Below are positions 1 through 7,333 of a stretch of 17,683 nucleotides of DNA, piece by piece. The notes under the pieces are model-generated. The model made no database searches. It was given only the letters and a program-made list of their open reading frames with translations, and was not told where the DNA came from. Numbering within the stretch: the stretch's first letter is position 1; each line of letters opens with the position of its first letter. Source of the DNA: RGIG3009 sp964433065 (GTDB lineage: Bacteria > Bacillota > Clostridia > Oscillospirales > Acutalibacteraceae); assembly GCA_964433065.1 (NCBI GenBank), contig CAYSPZ010000036.1:1-17683 (forward strand), read 5' to 3'. The position numbers and the translations under genes were made by a program.

Positions 1-1984
1 GGCCGACGTACCAGTAGAAGCCGTCTTCGTCGCGCCACGCGGTATCGCCCGTGTGATAGAACCCGTCGTGCCACACTTCGGCGGTCTTTTCGGGATCGCC
101 GTAGTAGCCGGTGAACAAGCCGCACGGCACACCGTTTTGCAGGTTCACCACGATCTCGCCCGTTTCACCGACCGGTACGGGGTTGCCGTCGGGGTCGACC
201 AATTGTACGTCGTAGATCGGTGCGGGTTTACCCATCGAACCGATCTTATGCGACGCACCGGTCATATTACCGATGATCATGGTGCTTTCGGTCTGACCGA
301 AACCTTCGAGGATCTGCAATCCCGTCGCTTTTTCAAATTGACGGTACACTTCGGGGTTGAGAGCCTCGCCCGCGGTGGTCATATGTTGAACCGACGACAG
401 GTCGTATTGCGAGATGTCCTGTTTGACCATCATCCGCAACATGGTGGGCGGTGCGCAGAAGGTGGTGATGTGATATTTGGCAAACAACGGGAGGATGTCC
501 GCCGCGTCGAAACGATCGAAATCGTACACGAAGATGGCAGCTTCGCACAACCATTGACCGTACAGTTTACCCCACATCGATTTTGCCCAACCGGTATCCG
601 AAATGGTGAGGTGCAACCCGTCGGGGTCGACGTTATGCCAATATTTCGCGGTATGGAAATGACCGAGCGGATAGCGATGATTGTGTGCGGCGATCTTGGG
701 ATAGCCCGTAGTACCCGACGTGAAAAACATCAGTAACAGATCGTCGCCGCAAGGTGAATCGTCGGTGCGCTCGAAATGTGAACTGAAGAGGGTATATTCG
801 TCGTCGAAATTGCGCCATCCTTCACGGGATCCGCCGACCAGTAATTTATGTTGGAGGGTGGGACAGGTCGCCGCCGCCAGATCGATCTGGTTGGCAACGT
901 CCCCGTCGGCGGTGCAGACGATCGCCGACACGCCCGCCGCTTGGAAGCGGTATTCGAAGTCGTGCTGTTGCAACTGATTGGTTGCGGGAATGGCGATCGC
1001 GCCGAGTTTGTTAAGGCCCAGCATCGCGAACCAGAACTCGTAATGCCGTTTGAGGACGAGCATTACGCGGTCGCCTTTTTGAATGCCGAGCGATTTGAAA
1101 TAGTTGGCACATTGTGCCGACGCTTTCTTGACGTCTTTAAAGGTGATGCGACGTTCCTGTTTGTCTTTGGTCAGGTGGAGCATCGCCAGTTTATCGGGTT
1201 CACGTTTCGCGAGTTCGTCGATGATATCAAACGCGAAGTTGAACCGATCGGTATTTTTAAAGGTAATGGACGTCGGGGTACCTTTTTCGTTTTCGGTAAC
1301 GTCGATGAACTGTTGATACAACCGCTCTTTTTCGTCCTTTTTGCGGACGGCGGTCTGTTCGACGGCGGGAAGTGCCGACAGTTCGGGGATCGGTTCGCCC
1401 GTCGGGTTCAACACGATGGCGTAGAACACGCAGTCGCGACCCTTGACGGCGATCATACCGTGCGGTGTATCACTGTCAAAATAGATGGTATCGCCCGGTC
1501 CGAGCACCTCGCGGTGTTCGCCGATCTGTACCATCAGATGACCTTCGATCACGATATCCAACTCCTGACCCGCGTGGGTGGTGAGTTCGATATCGCGGTG
1601 TTCGGCATCGGCATCGTATTCACTGCGCACGTACAACGGTTCGGCAATACGGTTCTGGAACGCATACGCTAAATTGTAATAGGTCATTCCGTGCGCCTGT
1701 GCGATCTCCTGTCCTGCGCCCATACGGGTGACGGTATAGGATTTAAGAGTCGGGCTGTACCCTTCGATGATATCGGTCACGTTGACACCGAGTGCCTGCG
1801 CGCAACGGTAGATGAACGCGAAGTTTAAGTCGCTTTCGCCGTTTTCGCAACGCAGATATTCTTCGATGGTGACGTCGGTCTTGTGCGCCATCTCTTCGGC
1901 GGTAAGCACCTCGATCTCGCGCAGTTCGCGGATACGGCCCGCCATCTCGCGAATTTTGTAATCGAGTCCTGACATTTGCTGCAT
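1..1984 (-). CDS. HTH-cupin-acyl-CoA synthetase (AMP-forming), copy 1, 3' end cut by the window edge
   Basis: The gene is open from ATG at 1984 to the window edge (661 codons, no stop). Seen: an N-terminal Cro/C1-type helix-turn-helix (about residues 8-65), a cupin domain (about 110-195) containing TPHGM, then an adenylate-forming domain with the P-loop SGTTGYPK, GFGQTE and YHTGDTAWRDEDG. It stops just before the hinge and C-terminal catalytic lysine domain. The core resembles medium-chain (ACSM/MACS) synthetases, which activate short or branched carboxylates with ATP and CoA. The start is supported by AAAGGGG eight bases upstream of the ATG. It is a close paralogue of the next gene; at the DNA level the first 55 bases match 2650-2704 exactly. 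A T-box leader with a Val-like specifier precedes it. The inferred substrate is a branched acid such as isobutyrate; this is not shown by the sequence. The HTH could be regulatory or vestigial. Confidence 0.9.
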   Translation of the reverse strand, partial: MQQMSGLDYKIREMAGRIRELREIEVLTAEEMAHKTDVTIEEYLRCENGESDLNFAFIYRCAQALGVNVTDIIEGYSPTLKSYTVTRMGAGQEIAQAHGMTYYNLAYAFQNRIAEPLYVRSEYDADAEHRDIELTTHAGQELDIVIEGHLMVQIGEHREVLGPGDTIYFDSDTPHGMIAVKGRDCVFYAIVLNPTGEPIPELSALPAVEQTAVRKKDEKERLYQQFIDVTENEKGTPTSITFKNTDRFNFAFDIIDELAKREPDKLAMLHLTKDKQERRITFKDVKKASAQCANYFKSLGIQKGDRVMLVLKRHYEFWFAMLGLNKLGAIAIPATNQLQQHDFEYRFQAAGVSAIVCTADGDVANQIDLAAATCPTLQHKLLVGGSREGWRNFDDEYTLFSSHFERTDDSPCGDDLLLMFFTSGTTGYPKIAAHNHRYPLGHFHTAKYWHNVDPDGLHLTISDTGWAKSMWGKLYGQWLCEAAIFVYDFDRFDAADILPLFAKYHITTFCAPPTMLRMMVKQDISQYDLSSVQHMTTAGEALNPEVYRQFEKATGLQILEGFGQTESTMIIGNMTGASHKIGSMGKPAPIYDVQLVDPDGNPVPVGETGEIVVNLQNGVPCGLFTGYYGDPEKTAEVWHDGFYHTGDTAWRDEDGFYWYVG

Positions 1985-2024
1985 AAATACGTCCCCTTTC
2001 GGTAGGGCTGGTAGGTTTGGAACG

Positions 2025-2063
2025 AAAAAACACTCGCCCCAAAGCCATACTTTGAGACGAGTG
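2025..2063 (-). terminator. T-box leader terminator (copy 1)
   Basis: On the minus strand a 14-bp stem (CACTCGTCTCAAAG with CTTTGGGGCGAGTG, two G-U pairs, 5-base loop) is followed by six U. It is the alternative to the T-box antiterminator fold. Confidence 0.9.
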
Positions 2064-2300
2064 CTGAAAAACATCACCCGCGGTACCACTCAAATTGCAG
2101 TTGATACTGCCACTCAGGATCTGACAATCCGTATGCTTTCACGCAGCAATCACGGGGAGGTTCTACTGACCGTTGGGCGTTCTTCCTCCCGACTCGGAAG
2201 CTACAAATACAGAAACGGTTACCGATGGACTCGCACCAAACGCCATCTCTCTGTGGGGCCTTTTTCTGCACACTCTTCGTCAAAGTCTTTGTTTAATTTG
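2025..2300 (-). promoter_or_regulatory. T-box riboswitch leader, probable Val (GUA) specifier, for acyl-CoA synthetase copy 1
   Basis: The minus strand carries the T-box core AGTGGTACCGCG at 2079-2090, whose TGGT would pair with a tRNA NCCA end having discriminator A. Upstream are stem I elements: GACT/AGTC base helix, GAAG/CTTC helix, an AGTGT internal-loop strand, a GCAGAAA/TTTCTGT helix, AGAGAGATGG and GGTGCGA. On the 3' side of the specifier loop the bases just before CTTC are GTAG, read as codon GUA plus the usual following purine. This predicts sensing of uncharged tRNA-Val. The leader ends in an intrinsic terminator directly upstream of the ribosome binding site, so the likely mode is transcription antitermination. 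T-box identity is very strong; the specifier is an alignment-based reading, and a one-base shift would change the amino acid. Confidence 0.92.
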
Positions 2301-2306
2301 AAGTTA

Positions 2307-2335
2307 AGTATAGCACAGGTCTTTTCGCTTGTCAA
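2307..2335 (-). promoter_or_regulatory. Promoter for T-box leader and acyl-CoA synthetase copy 1
   Basis: Minus strand TTGACA (2335-2330), 17-bp spacer, TATACT (2312-2307). It lies only 9 bp beyond the stop of the upstream paralogue, with no terminator between them. Confidence 0.85.
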
Positions 2336-2344
2336 GACGCAACC

Positions 2345-4612
2345 TTAAAGTTTATTCCGCTGAATTTTACCGCTGATCGTCTTGGGCAATTCGGTCTTGA
2401 ATTCCACGATACGCGGGTATTTATACGGTGCGGTATGTTCTTTGACGTAGGTCTGAATCTCTTTTTTCAATTCTTCGGACGGTTCTACGCCCTTGGTCAG
2501 CACGATACTGGCTTTCACGACCTGTCCGCGCACCTCGTCGGGAGCGGCGGAAACACCGCATTCCAGCACGTACGGCAGTTCCATAATGACGCTTTCGATC
2601 TCGAACGGTCCGATGCGGTAACCGGACGATTTGATAACGTCGTCCACGCGGCCGACGTACCAGTAGAAGCCGTCTTCGTCGCGCCACGCGGTATCGCCCG
2701 TGTGGTAGAAACCGTCGTGCCATACTTCGGCGGTCTTTTGTTCGTCGCGGTAGTAACCCGCAAACAAGCCGCAGGGGACTTTTTCGGAAGTGCGAACCAC
2801 GATCTCGCCCGTTTCGCCGTCGGGTACCGAGTTGCCGTTTTCGTCGACGATATCCACGTCGTACAGCGGAACGGGTTTACCCATCGAACCGAGTTTGTGG
2901 GTGCCGCCCATCAGGTTGGCGATGGTGAGGGTGAGTTCGGTCTGACCGAAACCTTCCATGATCTGTAATCCGGTCGCTTTCTCGAATTGGCGGTACACTT
3001 CGGGGTTGAGAGCCTCACCCGCGGTGGTCATATGCCGTACCGACGAGAAATCGTACTTCTGGATATCTTCTTTGATCATCATCCGCAACATGGTCGGCGG
3101 CGCACAGAAGGTGGTGATATGGTATTTCGCAAACATCGGCAGGATATCCGCCGCGTCGAAACGGTCGAAGTCGTAGGTGAACACCGCACCTTCGCACAGC
3201 CACTGACCGTACAGTTTACCCCACAACGCTTTACCCCAGCCTGTATCGGAGATGGTGAAATGCAACCCGTCACTGCTGACACCGTGCCAGTATTTGGCGG
3301 TGATAAAGTGACCGAGCGGATACTTGTAGGTGTGTTCGGCGATCTTGGGATATCCCGTAGTGCCGGACGTGAAGAACATCAACATCGAATCGTTGCCGCA
3401 GGGGGTCTCTTCGGTGCGGTAATAGTGCGTACTGAAACGCGGGAATTCCGTATCGAAATCGCGCCAACCGTCCCGTTCGCCGCCTACCAACACCAGCGTT
3501 TTTAGGTCGGGGTTTTTTTCTTTTGCCAGTTCCACCTGACGCGCCACGTCACCGTCGGCGGTACAGACGATCGCCGAAACACCCGCCGCGTTGAACCGAT
3601 ATTCGAAATCGTGTGCGAGCAATTGATTGGTCGCGGGGATCGCGATCGCGCCCAGTTTATGTAAACCGAGGATCGCAAACCAGAACTGATAGTGACGTTT
3701 GAGGACGAGCATCACGCGATCGCCTTTTTGGATACCGAGCGACGCGAAATAGTTGGCGGCTTGCGCGGACGCGCGTTTCATATCGTTAAAGGTGAAGCGA
3801 CGTTCCACCTTGTTCTTGTCGATGTGGATCATCGCGAGTTTATTGGGATCTTTTTTTGCGATAGCATCGACCACGTCGAACGCAAAGTTAAAGGTATCTT
3901 CGTTTTTGAAATCGATGCTCTTGAGGTAGCCGTTCTCGTCCTCCTCGGTGAGGATGAAATCTTCGCTGACCGAACGTTGTTCGCCCGACCGTGCGCGGAT
4001 GAGCGTTTCGCGCAGTGCCGTTTCTTCCTCGTCTTCGCCGGGCAACACCACCGCGACGAACAAGCATTCTTTGCCGTCTACCGCGATCATACCGTGCGGG
4101 GTGGACGAGTTGTAATAGATACTGTCCCCTTCGCTCAGATATTCGACGTTGTCGCCGATCTGTACTTTCAGGCGACCGCTCATCACAAAATCAAATTCCT
4201 GACCCGAGTGTTTGGTGAGATGAATGGGTTTGTTTTGCAGTTCCTCGTTGTATTCGTAGCGTACCCAATACGGTTCGGCGATCTTTTTACGGAACATCGG
4301 TGCCAAGTTTTGGATGGTGATGCCGTCCTCTTTTGCCGTTTCTTGTCCTTGACCTTTACGGGTAACGGTATACGACGACAGGTGTGCGCTCTGACCTTCC
4401 AGCAGATCCGAAATACCGAGATCAAATGCCAACGCGCATTTGTGAATGAAGGTGAACGGGAAATCGGTAGTGCCGTTTTCGTACTGCCGATACTCGTCGA
4501 GCGTAATTTCGGTCTTTTCCGCCATTTCTGCTTCGGTGAATCCGCAGATCTCACGCATCTCACGAATTCGGGCAGCCACCTCCAATAACTTCTGTTTCTC
4601 GACTGTTGCCAT
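2345..4612 (-). CDS. HTH-cupin-acyl-CoA synthetase (AMP-forming), copy 2, complete
   Basis: A 755-residue protein, much longer than a typical 530-650 residue acyl-CoA synthetase because of its N-terminal regulatory-looking part. Domains: XRE-type HTH (about 10-70), cupin (about 115-190; His135, Glu139, TPHGM near 173), AMP-binding domain (about 230-650; SGTTGYPK at 416-423, GFGQTE near 554), hinge RVDDVIKSSGYRIGP near 655, and C-terminal domain with SGKIQRNKL whose Lys749 is the expected adenylation lysine. The SDTGW, GSMGKP and SSGYRIGPFE segments resemble ACSM/MACS enzymes, some of which prefer branched short acids such as 2-methylbutyrate. ATG at 4612 is chosen over an in-frame TTG at 4618 because AGGAGG lies eight bases upstream of it. 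A T-box with an Ile-like specifier precedes it. Inferred role: activation of 2-methylbutyrate or a related acid to its CoA thioester in the cytoplasm. Confidence 0.93.
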   Translation of the reverse strand: MATVEKQKLLEVAARIREMREICGFTEAEMAEKTEITLDEYRQYENGTTDFPFTFIHKCALAFDLGISDLLEGQSAHLSSYTVTRKGQGQETAKEDGITIQNLAPMFRKKIAEPYWVRYEYNEELQNKPIHLTKHSGQEFDFVMSGRLKVQIGDNVEYLSEGDSIYYNSSTPHGMIAVDGKECLFVAVVLPGEDEEETALRETLIRARSGEQRSVSEDFILTEEDENGYLKSIDFKNEDTFNFAFDVVDAIAKKDPNKLAMIHIDKNKVERRFTFNDMKRASAQAANYFASLGIQKGDRVMLVLKRHYQFWFAILGLHKLGAIAIPATNQLLAHDFEYRFNAAGVSAIVCTADGDVARQVELAKEKNPDLKTLVLVGGERDGWRDFDTEFPRFSTHYYRTEETPCGNDSMLMFFTSGTTGYPKIAEHTYKYPLGHFITAKYWHGVSSDGLHFTISDTGWGKALWGKLYGQWLCEGAVFTYDFDRFDAADILPMFAKYHITTFCAPPTMLRMMIKEDIQKYDFSSVRHMTTAGEALNPEVYRQFEKATGLQIMEGFGQTELTLTIANLMGGTHKLGSMGKPVPLYDVDIVDENGNSVPDGETGEIVVRTSEKVPCGLFAGYYRDEQKTAEVWHDGFYHTGDTAWRDEDGFYWYVGRVDDVIKSSGYRIGPFEIESVIMELPYVLECGVSAAPDEVRGQVVKASIVLTKGVEPSEELKKEIQTYVKEHTAPYKYPRIVEFKTELPKTISGKIQRNKL

Positions 4613-4644
4613 TACCAATTCCTCCTTTTAGAACTTTTAAAAAC

Positions 4645-4680
4645 AAAAAACACCCGTCTCAATTTCTTTGAGACGGGTGT
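4645..4680 (-). terminator. T-box leader terminator (copy 2)
   Basis: On the minus strand a perfect 13-bp stem (ACACCCGTCTCAA with TTGAGACGGGTGT, 5-base loop) is followed by a U-tract. It sits about 30 bp upstream of the AGGAGG and ATG of the gene. Confidence 0.93.
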
Positions 4681-4913
4681 AATAAACACTCGCGGTACCA
4701 CTCAAATTGCAGTCATACAACTGCCACTCAGGATCTAACAATCCGTATGCCTTTACGCAGCAATCACGGGAAGCCCTACGGAAATACATCGTTCGGGATT
4801 CCGGCTCGGAAGTGATGGGCGTGTGGATGTTCCGTTACCGATTCGCACCAACCATCGGTTCTCTGAAAACAGTTGATCCTGCCGTCTTCGTCATAGCCTT
4901 TTTTGTTCAATTT
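4645..4913 (-). promoter_or_regulatory. T-box riboswitch leader, probable Ile (AUC) specifier, for acyl-CoA synthetase copy 2
   Basis: The minus strand shows the T-box core AGTGGTACCGCG (4702-4691) and stem I landmarks: GGCT/AGCC base helix, ATGA and CCGAG forming the GA (kink-turn) element, GAAG/CTTC helix, CAGAGAACCGATGG and TTGGTGCGA. The bases just before CTTC on the specifier strand are ATCA, read as codon AUC plus a purine, predicting sensing of uncharged tRNA-Ile. The central part (about 4720-4775) is nearly the same as 2100-2160 in the other leader, so leader and gene were duplicated together, while the specifier region diverged. The upper specifier-loop helix is less clear here than in copy 1, so the codon is a little less certain. 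Confidence 0.92.
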
Positions 4914-4919
4914 TTCGTC

Positions 4920-4948
4920 ATTATAACACCGCAAAAAACACTTGTCAA
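4920..4948 (-). promoter_or_regulatory. Promoter for T-box leader and acyl-CoA synthetase copy 2
   Basis: Perfect consensus on the minus strand: TTGACA (4948-4943), 17-bp spacer, TATAAT (4925-4920). It starts 16 bp past the metA stop. Confidence 0.92.
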
Positions 4949-4964
4949 GCAGTTTTTAAAATTT

Positions 4965-5882
4965 TTATTCGATTGTGGTGATATCGTACGGCGTGGACTG
5001 GTACACAAAGTAATTGAGCCAGTTGATAAACAACAGACTGCCGTGCGCGCGCCAGGTCACCAGCGGTTGCCGTTCGGGGTCGTTGTCGGGATAATAGTTT
5101 TCGGGGATCGTCGTGCCGAGCCCTGCGGCGGCATCGCGGCGGTATTCCGCGTCGAGTGTGAGTGGATCGTATTCCGAATGTCCCATCACAAAGAACTGCC
5201 GCCCGCCGCGCCGCGCCACAATGTGCACACCCGCTTTTTTGGAGGAGGCAAGGATCCTTAACTCATCCACTGCTTCTATATCTTCCCTCTCAACGTAGGT
5301 ATAGCGGGAATGCGGTGCATAAAACACTTCGTCAAATCCGCGCAACAACATTGACTGCGCGTAATCCGCGCGGTGGGGATACACACCGAACAATTTTTGC
5401 GGTAACATTTTCTTTTGGATACCGTAATGATGGTACAGACCCGCCTGTGCGCCCCAGCAGATATGCATGGTGCTGTGAACGTTTTTAACGCTCCAGTCCA
5501 TGATCTCGCACAGTTCGTCCCAGTAATCCACCTCTTCGAACGGCATCAGTTCCACCGGCGCGCCGGTGATGATCATACCGTCGAATTTTTGGTCGCGCAC
5601 CTCGTCAAACGTCTTATAGAATGCGAGCAGGTGTTCCTGATTGGTGTTTTGGGATTGATGGGACGCCATACGGATCAGGGTCAGGTCGATCTGCAAAGGG
5701 GTGTTACCCAAGATGCGGCAGATCTGGGTTTCGGTCTCGATCTTTTTGGGCATCAGGTTGAGCAACAAGATCCGGAGCGGACGGATATCCTGCGTGATGG
5801 CGCGGGTCTCGGTCATGGTAAAAATATTTTCTTCCGCCAACGTTTGGACCGCGGGTAAATTGTTAGGAATCTTAATGGGCAT
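4965..5882 (-). CDS. metA: Homoserine O-acetyltransferase (MetA family)
   Basis: 305 residues, full length for the MetA family, and numbering matches the E. coli enzyme. Catalytic Cys142 lies in HICWGAQAGLYHHYG, and His235 and Glu237 in MGHSEYD. The enzyme acylates L-homoserine, committing it to methionine synthesis. Position 111 is Glu (TGAPVEL), the residue that in characterised members favours acetyl-CoA; the succinyl-CoA enzyme of E. coli has Gly there. The product is therefore predicted to be O-acetylhomoserine, which fits the O-acetylhomoserine sulfhydrylase gene 27 bp upstream in the same operon. The start ATG at 5882 has GAGGAG upstream at good spacing. No terminator is seen after the stop before the next promoter, so readthrough into the T-box leader is possible. 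Confidence 0.95.
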   Translation of the reverse strand: MPIKIPNNLPAVQTLAEENIFTMTETRAITQDIRPLRILLLNLMPKKIETETQICRILGNTPLQIDLTLIRMASHQSQNTNQEHLLAFYKTFDEVRDQKFDGMIITGAPVELMPFEEVDYWDELCEIMDWSVKNVHSTMHICWGAQAGLYHHYGIQKKMLPQKLFGVYPHRADYAQSMLLRGFDEVFYAPHSRYTYVEREDIEAVDELRILASSKKAGVHIVARRGGRQFFVMGHSEYDPLTLDAEYRRDAAAGLGTTIPENYYPDNDPERQPLVTWRAHGSLLFINWLNYFVYQSTPYDITTIE

Positions 5883-5909
5883 TGGCTATTCTCCTCTCAT
5901 AGGGGAATA

Positions 5910-7193
5910 TTAGATGTTGGCTAACGCTTGTTCCACGTCGGCGATCAGGTCATCGGCGTCTTCCAGACCGACCGATAACCGTACCAGGTCTGGTCCGACA
6001 CCGCACGCGACCAATTCCGCGTCACTTAATTGACGGTGGGTGGTGGTAGCGGGATGCAGACAACACGAACGCGCATCCGCAACGTGGGTCTCGATCGCTA
6101 CCAGTTTCAGGTTTTCCATAAAGGCGGATGCCGCCGCGCGGCCGCCTTTAATACCGAAACTGATCACACCGCAGGTGCCGTTCGGCATATATTTTTGCGC
6201 GAGCGCGTAGTCGGGCGACGACGGCAACGACGGGTAGTTGACCCAACTGATCTTGGGATGGTTTTCCAGATACTGCGCGATCGCGAGCGCGTTCTCACAG
6301 TGACGTTTCATCCGCACGTGTAAACTTTCCAACCCTAAATTCAGTAAAAACGAGTTCATCGGTGCGGGGGTCACACCGAGGTCGCGCATCAGTTGCGCGG
6401 TCGCTTTGGTGATATACGCGCCGCCCTGACCGAACCGCTCGGTATAGGTAACACCGTGATAACTTTCGTCGGGGGTGCACAGGCTCGCAAACTTGTCGGG
6501 ATATTTCGTCCAGTCAAAGTTGCCCGAATCCACGATCGCACCGCCGACCGCACTGCCGTGACCGTCCATATATTTGGTGGTGGCATGGGTAACGATGTCC
6601 GCACCCCATTCAAACGGGCGACAGTTGACGGGGGTCGGGAACGTATTGTCTAAGATAAGCGGTACACCGTGTGCGTGTGCCGCGTTCGCAAACCGTTCAA
6701 TATTCAACACTTTGAGCACGGGATTGGCGATCGTTTCACCGAACACCAATTTGGTTTCGGGGCGGAATGCCGCTTCCAGTTCCTCATCGGTGCAATCGGG
6801 CGCGACGAAGGTCACGTCGATCCCCATACGTTTGAGGGTGACCGAAAACAGGTTGAAGGTGCCACCGTAAATGGCGGAACTGGATACCAAATGATCGCCC
6901 GCACTGCACAGATTGAATACCGCAAGAAAACTCGCCGCCATACCGGACGAGGTGAGCATCGCGGCACTGCCGCCTTCCATCTCACAGATCTTCGCCGCGA
7001 CTGCATCGTTGGTCGGGTTTTGCAGACGGGTATAGAAATAACCGCTGGCTTCCAGGTCGAACAATTTGCCCATTGCCTCGCCGGTATCGTATTTAAACGT
7101 CGTACTTTGGATCACGGGGATCTGACGGGGTTCACCGCTTTTGGGTTGATAACCGCCCTGCACACACCGTGTACCGACTCCTTTTTTTTGCAT
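5910..7193 (-). CDS. metY: O-acetylhomoserine aminocarboxypropyltransferase (O-acetylhomoserine sulfhydrylase)
   Basis: 427 residues, typical for the Cys/Met-metabolism PLP enzyme family (MetY branch). The PLP lysine is Lys207 in THATTKYMDGHGSAVGG; other family signatures are YTRLQNPT and LDNTFPTP. It makes homocysteine from O-acetylhomoserine and sulfide, giving direct sulfhydrylation instead of the cystathionine route. The start ATG at 7193 is preceded by GGAGG eight bases upstream. It is the first gene of a two-gene operon with metA. The leader is only about 28 bases, too short for a SAM riboswitch or T-box, so regulation must be by promoter-binding proteins or none. It is transcribed divergently from the cysteine synthase gene. 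Confidence 0.95.
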   Translation of the reverse strand: MQKKGVGTRCVQGGYQPKSGEPRQIPVIQSTTFKYDTGEAMGKLFDLEASGYFYTRLQNPTNDAVAAKICEMEGGSAAMLTSSGMAASFLAVFNLCSAGDHLVSSSAIYGGTFNLFSVTLKRMGIDVTFVAPDCTDEELEAAFRPETKLVFGETIANPVLKVLNIERFANAAHAHGVPLILDNTFPTPVNCRPFEWGADIVTHATTKYMDGHGSAVGGAIVDSGNFDWTKYPDKFASLCTPDESYHGVTYTERFGQGGAYITKATAQLMRDLGVTPAPMNSFLLNLGLESLHVRMKRHCENALAIAQYLENHPKISWVNYPSLPSSPDYALAQKYMPNGTCGVISFGIKGGRAAASAFMENLKLVAIETHVADARSCCLHPATTTHRQLSDAELVACGVGPDLVRLSVGLEDADDLIADVEQALANI

Positions 7194-7227
7194 AGTTCAT
7201 ACCTCCGCTTCTGCGATATACGAAGTT

Positions 7228-7256
7228 AGTATAACATCTATTTTAAAAAATGTATA
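7228..7256 (-). promoter_or_regulatory. Promoter of metY-metA
   Basis: Minus strand TATACA (-35, 7256-7251), 17-bp spacer, TATACT (-10, 7233-7228). The -35 matches consensus at four of six positions. Confidence 0.6.
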
Positions 7257-7284
7257 CCCTTTTTTGAAAAAATATTTTGAACTC

Positions 7285-7313
7285 TTGACAAATGCGCGGT
7301 GAAAGAATAAAGT
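7285..7313 (+). promoter_or_regulatory. Promoter of cysteine synthase gene
   Basis: Plus strand TTGACA (7285-7290), 17-bp spacer, TAAAGT (7308-7313). The -10 is weak. The predicted transcript begins only about 14 bases before the start codon, so the leader holds little more than the ribosome binding site. Confidence 0.6.
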
Positions 7314-7333
7314 TTTAACAAAGGAGTGATACA

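Noticed and set aside
848..1672. Long plus-strand open frame opposite acyl-CoA synthetase copy 1 (and similar frames opposite copy 2, e.g. 3692-4588)
   Set aside because: The same shadow frames recur opposite both paralogues, and the minus strand carries the real motif-bearing proteins.
2052..2348. Short open frames in both strands of 2052-2348
   Set aside because: They lie inside the structured T-box leader and promoter; the RNA landmarks explain the sequence.
2020..4860. Repeated non-coding segments near 2080-2160 and 4690-4775 considered as mobile or interspersed repeats
   Set aside because: They are the conserved 3' halves of two T-box leaders.
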